Assembly: GCA_023433985.1 (NCBI GenBank)
Contig: JAEYTN010000067.1
Location: 1-7,217 of the forward strand
Reading direction: 5' to 3'
Length of the DNA: 7,217 bases
Source of the DNA: Pseudomonadota bacterium
Lineage (GTDB): Bacteria; Pseudomonadota; Alphaproteobacteria; Rhizobiales; Devosiaceae
Under the pieces are notes generated by a model. The model worked only from the letters and a program-made list of their open reading frames with translations, did no database searches and had not been told where the DNA came from. The position numbers were made by a program, and so were the translations under genes. How positions within the stretch are numbered: position 1 is the first letter of the stretch; each line of letters opens with the position of its first letter. Positions 1 through 5,463 of this stretch are shown here, piece after piece.

Positions 1-1417
1 CGCCGAAACCGCCGCCACCGGACCGGCGCGAGCGCCGGCCCGCGCCACCGCCGAAGCTCGAATCCGGCCACTGGAAGCCCCCCATGGAGCCGCCCCACGG
101 GCTGCTGTCGGAGCTGCTGTCGCGCCGCTGCCGCTGCGTCCAGCTCTGGCTGCGCTGCCACTGGCCCCAGTAGTCGGCCGCCGAGATGCCGCCGCGCAGG
201 AAATCGTTCAGCAGGTCGCCCACCAGCTTGTCGTCGCCGAAGCGCGAGCCGGCATTGTCGAACCCCTGCTTCTTGAACTCGTACTGGATGTCCTCGAGCT
301 CGCGCCGCCGCGCCGCCAGCGTCTTCAGCCGGTTGCGCTGCTCGCGGCTTTCGGCCTCTTCCTCGCCCGCGCGCTGCCGCACCTCGTCGATCTGCTTGAC
401 GATCGTGTCGTCCTGCCCCGTCTGGGTCACCCGCGCCGCGGCGAGGAGGTTCCGGATGTCTTCGCGACCCAGCGCCTCGGCAAGGCCGTTCACCGCCGCG
501 CTGAAGGCGGGGTCGCTCCCCTGCGCCAGGTCGCGCTGCGCCCGCAACTGCTCGTCGCGCTTGTCTTCGAGCGCCACCATCTGCGCGTCGATCTCGGCGA
601 TCCGCGCCTGCGCCGCCTCGAGCTTCAGCCGCGCCGGCTTGCCGCCGCCTGCGTCGATCGCTGCCTTCTCGAGCGCCACCACTTCGGCTTCCGCCGCGTC
701 GGCGATCTGGTCCTGCCGCTCGGCGTGCTCGCGCAACCGCATCGGAATCTCGTTGAGCATGGCGAAGTTCGCCCGCGCCTCGGGAAAGCCGACCAGCCGC
801 GCCACCCAGCTGTCGAGGAACTGGGTCAGGTTGTTCTCGCGGTAGTTCCTGGTGCCGAAACCGCGCTCCCACAGGTACATGAACAGCGGATCGTCGCGGT
901 ACGGCTTGCCTTTTTCTTCCTTGTCGGCCTCCGCCTGCTCGGTCTTGCGCAGGCTTTCGGCGGCCACCGCGGCGAGCTCCTCGGCTGCCTGGCGCTTCTG
1001 CGCATAGACCGGATCGCGCGCCGTCTCGGCCGAGACCTTGTCGGCGATCGCCTTGAGCTCCGCCTCGGCCGTCGCCACTGCCTTGACCTGGGTACCGCGC
1101 TCGGTGGCGAGCGCCGCGATCTGCTTGTCGAGATCCTTGAGCCCCGTCTCCACTGCATCGAGGTCGCTGCCATGCTTGTCGAGCATGTCGCGCGCCCTGA
1201 GCTCGGCCTGGCTCAGCCGGTTGCCCAGCTCCTGCTGCGTCGCCGGGTCGAGCCGGACGCTGGCCAGCTGCCGGAACAGCTCGCTCTCGGTCTCGCGGAA
1301 CTTCGTGACGAGCTCGGCCGAGCGCGCCAGACGCTTGGCGATCTCATCCTCCTCGCGGCGGATGTCGCGCAGCGCGTCGTCCATCGATTTCAGCGCTTCG
1401 GGGCCGGAAAGCGTCAC
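1..1417 (-). CDS. Coiled-coil protein of unknown function with Gly/Ser/Arg-rich tail, third gene of the left operon (3' end outside window)
   Basis: I translated this frame by hand: it is open for 472 codons from a GTG at 1417 to the window edge with no stop. The product is very rich in Glu, Ala, Arg and Gln. Residues 10-170 and 230-300 look like long helices or coiled coils. Between them is a compact aromatic segment (about 172-225) containing DDPLFMYLWERGFGTRNY, probably the conserved core. From about 405 there is a Trp-containing stretch (DYWGQWQRSQSW), then a low-complexity Ser/Gly/Arg tail (about 433-472). No signal peptide or transmembrane segment is visible. The GTG lies 4 nt after the stop of the preceding gene, with GGTGA just upstream, so translational coupling is likely. 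The frame closes at a TGA at 1435-1433, so the start cannot lie further upstream. An in-frame ATG at 1384 is an alternative. I do not recognise a named family; the reading frame is secure, the function is not. Confidence 0.85.
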   Translation of the reverse strand, partial: MTLSGPEALKSMDDALRDIRREEDEIAKRLARSAELVTKFRETESELFRQLASVRLDPATQQELGNRLSQAELRARDMLDKHGSDLDAVETGLKDLDKQIAALATERGTQVKAVATAEAELKAIADKVSAETARDPVYAQKRQAAEELAAVAAESLRKTEQAEADKEEKGKPYRDDPLFMYLWERGFGTRNYRENNLTQFLDSWVARLVGFPEARANFAMLNEIPMRLREHAERQDQIADAAEAEVVALEKAAIDAGGGKPARLKLEAAQARIAEIDAQMVALEDKRDEQLRAQRDLAQGSDPAFSAAVNGLAEALGREDIRNLLAAARVTQTGQDDTIVKQIDEVRQRAGEEEAESREQRNRLKTLAARRRELEDIQYEFKKQGFDNAGSRFGDDKLVGDLLNDFLRGGISAADYWGQWQRSQSWTQRQRRDSSSDSSPWGGSMGGFQWPDSSFGGGAGRRSRRSGGGGFG

Positions 1418-1421
1418 AGGG

Positions 1422-2363
1422 TCACCATTTGGTCACCGCGCCTCCCAGCACCGGCATCAGGTAGTCGAGGTCGAGAAAGCCGTATTCCTTGAGCCCCAGC
1501 GTCGAGCGCTCGATGATGCCGTCGTCGCGCTTGTCGTTCTCGACCATGCGGTAGGTGCTCTCCGGCACCCGGATGCCCCAGGTGTCGACGCTCTCGGTCT
1601 TGCCGGTTTCCTCGTTGACGACCGGCAGCGCCAGGGGCTTGCCGTCGGCGTCGATGGCCTGCACGATCAGGTAGTAGTTCGTCGCGTTGGGGTTGATGTC
1701 GGGCACGCGCCAGAAGGCCGAGCGCTCGCCTTCCTTGGAGTAGATACGAAGCGTGTATTCGGCGCGCAGCCGGTCGCGCAGCGCCGTGAGGTCGGCCACC
1801 GCCTGCAGCGCCGCGGCACGGTTGCCCTCGCTTGCGGCGGCCTTGCCGCGGTTGCGCAGCGCATCGGCCTCGGTCACGGCCTGCTGCACCTTGGTCTCGT
1901 CGTAGATGGTCTGGTAGAGCGCATCGATCTGCCGGGGCACGCCCTCGGAAAGCTCGATTCGCGCCTGCTCGGCCTGCGCCGCCTGGAATGGCTGCCAGGC
2001 GAGGAAATAGCCGCCGAGCCCCACCACCAGCACCAGCACGATGGCGAGCGCTGCCGGCCCCCACCTCTTGCGGCTCACGTAGAGGCGGGCGAGCGACGTG
2101 CCCAGCGACGGCTTGGGCGGCGTATAGGCGAAGCGGCTCTCGGCGAGCGCCTTCACCCCCTCGCGCAGCACGGCATCGGTCACCTCGATGCCCTGCTGGT
2201 GATAGATGTCGCGCAAGCGTTCGATCAGCTGCTTTTCGCGCGCCTCGCCGGCCAGCTCGCGTTCGACCAGATCCTGGCGATGGCGGAGCGTATCCACCAC
2301 GTCCATCGCCAGCATCACCTCGTCGAGCGGTGCCTTGTCGGCGTTTGCCGTCACCGTGCTCAA
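1422..2363 (-). CDS. DUF6384-like single-pass membrane protein
   Basis: A 313-aa protein. Residues 11-80 form a charged helical N-terminal domain containing LDEVMLAMDVVDTLRHR, which I associate with the uncharacterised DUF6384 family (recognised from memory). A basic stretch (SRKR, 97-100) precedes one clear transmembrane helix at about 101-122. Residues 123-210 are helical. The C-terminal part (about 210-313) looks like a mixed alpha/beta domain containing YYLIVQAIDADGKPL and WGIRVPESTY. The basic residues before the helix suggest the N-terminus is cytoplasmic and the C-terminal domain periplasmic (positive-inside rule; inference). The start is a TTG at 2363, preceded at 11 nt by GAGGA that overlaps the TGA stop of the upstream gene. 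A GTG at 2354 or ATG at codon 17 are alternatives but lack a well-placed ribosome site. It follows the TelA-like gene by 14 bp and precedes the coiled-coil gene by 4 bp. No biochemical role is known to me. Confidence 0.85.
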   Translation of the reverse strand: MSTVTANADKAPLDEVMLAMDVVDTLRHRQDLVERELAGEAREKQLIERLRDIYHQQGIEVTDAVLREGVKALAESRFAYTPPKPSLGTSLARLYVSRKRWGPAALAIVLVLVVGLGGYFLAWQPFQAAQAEQARIELSEGVPRQIDALYQTIYDETKVQQAVTEADALRNRGKAAASEGNRAAALQAVADLTALRDRLRAEYTLRIYSKEGERSAFWRVPDINPNATNYYLIVQAIDADGKPLALPVVNEETGKTESVDTWGIRVPESTYRMVENDKRDDGIIERSTLGLKEYGFLDLDYLMPVLGGAVTKW

Positions 2364-2380
2364 GTCGTGCCCGGTCCTCA
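2364..2380 (-). promoter_or_regulatory. Ribosome binding site overlapping the upstream stop codon, supporting a TTG start
   Basis: Read on the minus strand, the upstream gene ends in TGA and the next bases make GAGGA (2379-2375), followed 11 nt later by TTG at 2363. The overlap of stop codon and Shine-Dalgarno sequence suggests re-initiation or coupling, and is the main reason for choosing the TTG over the GTG at 2354. Confidence 0.55.
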
Positions 2381-3565
2381 GCCCTGCTTGGTTTCGAGCA
2401 GCAGCGCGTTGCCCTCGGCGGCGAGCGTGGCGAGGCGGCGCTTGCCGTCTTCCACCGCATCGCGGATTTCTGCCGAGTTCTTCGTCGCCTGCTCGCGCAT
2501 TTCGTTGATGATGGTGCGGGATTTCTCCTGGAAGCTCACCACCGAGTCGACCAGCTTCTTCACCGCGTCCGCCCGGATGGTCGGCCCGTAGCCGGCGCGT
2601 ACCGCCGCCTCGCCCACCCGGTCGCCGATCTCGCTGAGCGTCTCGAGGCTCTTCGACATCCCTTCCTTCATGGCGTTCAGCGTCTCGGTCGATTCATGCA
2701 GGCCGAACAGCCCCGTGAAAGACGCCGACAGCGCCGTGAACACCGTCTCGTTGGTCGAAAAGAACGAAACCGCCTGCTGGTATACGCGCTCCTTGGCCTG
2801 CGTGGTCTGCATCAGCCGCGCCATGATCACTTCGGAGGTCGAGTATGAGATCGTCAGGTTGTCTGCGAGGTCCTTGGCGATCTGGTAGCGGCGCTCCTCG
2901 TTCTGCAGCTCGCGCAGCTTCTCGTCCCGATCCATCTCGAGCTTCGCGCGGTCGGCCGGCGTCCCGCCGGTGAACGCCGCCACCGCGTCCGATGCCGCCT
3001 GCAGCGTCGTCTTCTTGTCGTCGAGGACCTTGGTGGCCGTCTCGAGCAGCTCGAGCGCCATCACCTCGGCCTGCTTCAGTGCGCCGCGGAAATCGCGATA
3101 GGCCTCGAGAATGGTGTACTCGCGGTCGATCTGGTTCTTGGTCTCCTTGGAGACGTCGAGATAGGTGGCGCGGATGCGCTCGAAGCGGGTGGCGATGTCG
3201 CCGCGGCTGACCTTCATCCACACGTTGCTGGCGCGCTCCAGCAGGTCGAGCTTGCCGTCGTCGAGCTGGTCGACCATGCCCTTGGCATCGTCGCGGATCG
3301 AGTTGAAGTTCTCGGTGATGGTGTTGTAGCGCTCGCCGACATTCATCGCGGCGACCTGGGAGCGCACCACCTCGTTGAAGGCGCTCGCCTGCGTCAGGGT
3401 GCGGCCGATCAGAATCACCTTGGTCTCGTCGAAGCCGGTGATCTCGTTGAGGAGGCCCGTGATCGGTTGCTCGGCCGGCTGCTCCGGCCAGATGCCGAGA
3501 TCCTTGATGGCCGTCATGGCCTTGTCGAGATATTGCAAGGGTTTATCCATCACTTCAGTGGCCAT
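2378..3565 (-). CDS. TelA-like helical protein of unknown function, first gene of the left operon
   Basis: A 395-aa, almost entirely helical, acidic and Ala/Leu/Glu-rich protein with no signal peptide and no convincing transmembrane segment. An N-terminal region (1-75) is followed by long helices at about 80-195, a short Gly/Pro break (199-204, TGGTPA), then helices at 205-270, a less polar stretch (about 266-290, FFSTNETVFTALSASFTGLF) and a C-terminal helical bundle to the end. Length and this order of segments resemble TelA/KlaA-family 'toxic anion resistance' proteins. That is a layout resemblance, not a demonstrated match, and some databases may call relatives 'cell surface protein', which nothing here supports. 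The ATG at 3565 is preceded by AGAGGAAAG with GAGG 10 nt away, a good ribosome site. It heads a three-gene run with a DUF6384-like membrane protein and a coiled-coil protein, so all three probably act together, plausibly at the inner membrane. Confidence 0.85.
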   Translation of the reverse strand: MATEVMDKPLQYLDKAMTAIKDLGIWPEQPAEQPITGLLNEITGFDETKVILIGRTLTQASAFNEVVRSQVAAMNVGERYNTITENFNSIRDDAKGMVDQLDDGKLDLLERASNVWMKVSRGDIATRFERIRATYLDVSKETKNQIDREYTILEAYRDFRGALKQAEVMALELLETATKVLDDKKTTLQAASDAVAAFTGGTPADRAKLEMDRDEKLRELQNEERRYQIAKDLADNLTISYSTSEVIMARLMQTTQAKERVYQQAVSFFSTNETVFTALSASFTGLFGLHESTETLNAMKEGMSKSLETLSEIGDRVGEAAVRAGYGPTIRADAVKKLVDSVVSFQEKSRTIINEMREQATKNSAEIRDAVEDGKRRLATLAAEGNALLLETKQG

Positions 3566-3585
3566 GGGACGCTTTCCTCTAGTTG

Positions 3586-3613
3586 GTCACCTTGCGTGGT
3601 GACATGATTCACC
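3586..3613. repeat. Three alternating GGTGAC/GTCACC half-sites upstream of the left operon
   Basis: GTCACC (3586-3591), 6 bp, GGTGAC (3598-3603), then 5 bp and TCACC (3609-3613). Adjacent copies are in opposite orientation, giving two overlapping inverted repeats. They lie 21-48 bp upstream of the leftward start codon, where they could be a repressor operator or a leader hairpin. The motif is short and GC-rich, so chance is possible. Confidence 0.35.
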
Positions 3614-3733
3614 GGCGGAACGCAGCAGCACAATCAACGCATTCGCCTGCCCGCCCGTTTTCCGCGATATGGTGCTCAAATGCCGCACGAAAAGGGCAGC
3701 CACAACGATCGGGCTCGCGGCGTTGCATGAACT

Positions 3734-3745
3734 CCGCAATTGCGG
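3734..3745. repeat. Perfect 12-bp palindrome CCGCAATTGCGG
   Basis: A perfect dyad about 60 bp upstream of the CoxG-like start codon. It could be a binding site for a dimeric regulator of that gene; no regulator is identified. Confidence 0.35.
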
Positions 3746-3803
3746 CGGAACCTGTGAGCCACTAGCTCTCTTCCACCACCAAGCGCAGAAGGAACGACGC
3801 GGC

Positions 3804-4268
3804 ATGGAATTCGGCGGCAGGTACCTGTTCTCGGCGCCACGCGAGCGCGTCTGGGCCGGACTCAATGATGCCGCCGTGCTGAAGGCCGCGATCCCCGGCT
3901 GCAGCCGCCTCGAGTGGACCGGCGAAGCGACGCTCGAATGCGAGATCAAGGTCAATTTCGGCCTGATGCAGCCCACCTTCACCGGCGATCTCGAGCTGCG
4001 CGATGTCACCCCGGCCGTCCGCTACACCCTCGCCGGGCGCGGCCGCGGCGGGCTGCTCGGTAAGGCGGAGGCTGCCGCTGACATCGCGCTCACCGACGCC
4101 CCCGGCGGCACCGAGCTCACCTTTACCGCCAATGGCGGCGCCGATGGCGGCATCATGAAGATGGGCAAGGCGGTGATCGGCAGCTCCGCCCAGAAGATCA
4201 TCGATGGCTTCTTCGAGCGCATCGGCGAGGCGATGGGGACGGAGGTGACGCCGCTGGCGCGGGAGTGA
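3804..4268 (+). CDS. CoxG-like SRPBCC (START-fold) protein
   Basis: A 154-aa protein of the CO dehydrogenase subunit G family. The N-terminal segment (about 2-38, FxxxAPRERVWAGLNDAAVLKAAIPGC followed by RLEW) is the family hallmark. The central beta-strands with a Gly-rich part (residues 78-88) and the C-terminal amphipathic helix (about 124-145) complete an SRPBCC fold with a hydrophobic cavity. CoxG in carboxidotrophs helps attach CO dehydrogenase, a molybdenum hydroxylase, to the membrane; relatives accompany other such hydroxylases. The ATG at 3804 was chosen because AAGGA lies 11 nt upstream and the family homology begins right there. An in-frame ATG at 3669 would add 45 residues unlike the family. 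No molybdenum hydroxylase is in the window, so its partner is unknown. It lies 184 bp upstream of, and in the same direction as, a BMP-type importer, which appears to have its own control region. Confidence 0.88.
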   Translation: MEFGGRYLFSAPRERVWAGLNDAAVLKAAIPGCSRLEWTGEATLECEIKVNFGLMQPTFTGDLELRDVTPAVRYTLAGRGRGGLLGKAEAAADIALTDAPGGTELTFTANGGADGGIMKMGKAVIGSSAQKIIDGFFERIGEAMGTEVTPLARE

Positions 4269-4289
4269 CGCCGGGTGCCCGCCGCCTCA

Positions 4290-4297
4290 TTTTGACC
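4290..4297 (+). promoter_or_regulatory. Possible second RutR-like half-site TTTTGACC
   Basis: TTTTGACC is the exact reverse complement of GGTCAAAA (4326-4333) in the full site 36 bp downstream, nearly three and a half helical turns. The other half of this site is not conserved. It may be an auxiliary half-operator, a -35 element (TTGACC) without an obvious -10, or chance. Confidence 0.3.
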
Positions 4298-4304
4298 CGC
4301 CAAT

Positions 4305-4343
4305 CCACGCAATTTTTGCCCATCTGGTCAAAAATGCGCGTGG
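4305..4343. repeat. 39-bp imperfect palindrome enclosing the operator
   Basis: Outer arms CCACGC (4305-4310) and GCGTGG (4338-4343) and inner arms ATTTTTG (4312-4318) and CAAAAAT (4329-4335) pair, with one unpaired base on the left and two on the right. The loop is about 10 nt. It is followed by TTCCCTC rather than a T-run, so I prefer an extended operator over a terminator of the CoxG-like gene. Confidence 0.5.
4316..4331. promoter_or_regulatory. RutR-like operator upstream of the BMP importer operon
   Basis: The 16-mer TTGCCCATCTGGTCAA matches the E. coli RutR consensus TTGACCA-N2-TGGTCAA at 13 of 14 specified positions; the only mismatch is C for A at position 4. RutR is a TetR-family regulator of pyrimidine and purine metabolism that responds to uracil/thymine. 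The site lies 121 bp upstream of the binding-protein start codon. The gene it precedes belongs to a nucleoside-importer family, which fits functionally. The identity of the regulator in this organism is inferred. Confidence 0.6.
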
Positions 4344-4350
4344 TTCCCTC

Positions 4351-4380
4351 TTGCGCTAGGTGGCCTTTGCAGGATTGTAT
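4351..4380 (+). promoter_or_regulatory. Candidate sigma-70 promoter of the importer operon
   Basis: TTGCGC (4351-4356), an 18-bp spacer and TTGTAT (4375-4380) form a plausible but imperfect pair, giving a leader of roughly 65 nt before the ATG at 4453. The RutR-like site ends about 20 bp upstream of the -35, which would suit activation or a more upstream promoter better than simple repression. Confidence 0.35.
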
Positions 4381-4452
4381 TCCTCCCCAACGCGCCCGGT
4401 CTGTCAGGGCGGCATTTGCCGTTGCCGGGGCGCGGAACAGGGAGAATACCTC

Positions 4453-5451
4453 ATGACCTTCTTCACCAAGCACCTCGGTGCTCTCGCGGCCGGTGTCGCC
4501 GCTTCCGTGCTCGTCGCCGGTGCTGCGCTTGCGGATCCAGGTCTCATCTACGACCTCGGCGGCAAGTTCGACAAATCCTTCAACGAAGCGGCCTATAACG
4601 GCGCCGAGGCCTGGAAGGCCAGTTCCGGCGGCAACTATGTCGATTTCGAAATCACCGACGCCGCGCAGCGTGAGCAGGCGCTCCGCCGCATGGCGCAGCA
4701 GGGCGCCAACCCGATCGTGATCATGAGCTTCAACTGGCTCTCGATCCTGCCGGCACTGGCTGACGAGTTTCCCGAGACCAGCTTCGTGGTGATCGACGCC
4801 GTCGTCGACAAGCCGAACGTGCGCTCGGTCGTGTTCGACGAGCATACCGGCTCGTTCCTCGTCGGCGCTCTCGCCGCCCTCAAGTCGGATACCGGCAAGT
4901 ACGGCTTCGTCGGTGGCCAGGACGTGCCGCTGATCCACAAGTTCTACTGCGGCTATGCTCAGGGCGTGAAGGCCGTGAAGGCAGATGCCGAGATCTTCGA
5001 GAACTACGTGGGCACGACCCCCGAGGCCTGGAGCAACCCGGCCGTTGGCGCCGAACTCGCCCAGGCGGCCTATGACCGCGGCGCCGAAGTCGTCTTCGCG
5101 GCGGCGGGCGGTTCGGGCCTCGGCGTGATCCAGGCGGCCAAGGACAACGGCAAGCTGGCCATCGGCGTCGACTCCAACCAGAACTATATCGAGCCCGGCT
5201 CGGTGCTGACTTCGATGGTCAAGCGCGTGGACGTCGCAGTGCAGAACGCCTTCAACGACGGCCCGGGCCTGACGACCGGCACCGTGGTGATGGGGCTGGC
5301 CGATGACGGCGTCGGCTATTCGGTCGACGAGTACAACCAGCCTCTCCTCAACGACGACATCATTGCCAAGGTCGAAGACCTGAAGGCCAAGGTCATCGCC
5401 GGCGAGATCGAGGTCCACAACTACGAAACCGACAACAACTGCCCGCTCTGA
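4453..5451 (+). CDS. BMP-family ABC transporter periplasmic substrate-binding protein
   Basis: A 332-aa precursor. Residues 1-27 are a Sec signal peptide (Lys6, hydrophobic core, cleavage expected after ALA27); there is no lipobox cysteine, so the mature protein should be soluble periplasmic. The mature N-terminus carries the BMP-family signature YDLGGKFDKSFNEAAYNG (33-50), related to the nucleoside-binding site of Treponema PnrA. GGQDVPLIHKFYCGY (154-168) and IGVDSNQN (237-244, probable ligand-contacting Asp240) are further family landmarks. Characterised members bind purine or other nucleosides; the exact ligand cannot be read from sequence. The only two cysteines are Cys166 and Cys330, so a disulfide tying down the C-terminus is possible. 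The ATG at 4453 has AGGGAG 8 nt upstream and begins directly at the signal peptide; an upstream in-frame ATG at 4360 would spoil it. It heads an operon with ATPase and permease. Confidence 0.95.
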   Translation: MTFFTKHLGALAAGVAASVLVAGAALADPGLIYDLGGKFDKSFNEAAYNGAEAWKASSGGNYVDFEITDAAQREQALRRMAQQGANPIVIMSFNWLSILPALADEFPETSFVVIDAVVDKPNVRSVVFDEHTGSFLVGALAALKSDTGKYGFVGGQDVPLIHKFYCGYAQGVKAVKADAEIFENYVGTTPEAWSNPAVGAELAQAAYDRGAEVVFAAAGGSGLGVIQAAKDNGKLAIGVDSNQNYIEPGSVLTSMVKRVDVAVQNAFNDGPGLTTGTVVMGLADDGVGYSVDEYNQPLLNDDIIAKVEDLKAKVIAGEIEVHNYETDNNCPL

Positions 5452-5463
5452 GCGACCGGCAGG

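Larger units (their letters stand above)
3566..3803. other. Divergent intergenic region
   Basis: These 238 bp separate the start of the leftward operon from the start of the CoxG-like gene, so promoters for both should lie here. I see no strong sigma-70 pair. The best leftward candidate is TTGATT on the minus strand (about 3637-3632), without a good -10. The region holds a cluster of GGTGAC/GTCACC half-sites (3586-3613), a perfect 12-bp palindrome (3734-3745) and a 9-bp direct repeat CGGCGGAAC (3613-3621 and 3743-3751). Short open frames crossing it have no family-like sequence and I do not call them. Confidence 0.6.

Noticed and set aside
1413..1437. Three GTCAC repeats in a row at a gene junction
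   Set aside because: They arise from coding sequence (AVTKW, stop) and the next start codon; GGTCACC is frequent in this GC-rich sequence.
186..1492. Plus-strand frames at 186-845 and 725-1492
   Set aside because: Both are antisense to the partial coiled-coil gene, whose frame is open for 472 codons and gives a coherent helical protein with correct operon spacing.
1414..2460. A 348-codon minus-strand frame overlapping the DUF6384-like gene in another frame
   Set aside because: The product is Arg/Ala/Gly-rich with no hydrophobic or helical pattern, whereas the 1422-2363 frame gives a clear membrane helix and a recognisable family segment.
1038..2591. A 517-codon open frame on the plus strand opposite the left operon
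   Set aside because: It lies antisense to the well-supported DUF6384-like gene and parts of both neighbours, has no recognisable domain, and its Arg/Leu/Ser-rich composition is typical of GC-driven shadow frames.
3587..4009. A 140-codon minus-strand frame across the divergent gap and the start of the CoxG-like gene
   Set aside because: It overlaps a confidently assigned gene antisense and contains low-complexity Ser/Arg sequence without any family signal.
4305..4343. The palindrome as an intrinsic terminator of the CoxG-like gene
   Set aside because: The lower arm is followed by TTCCCTC and not by a run of T, and its core matches a known operator.
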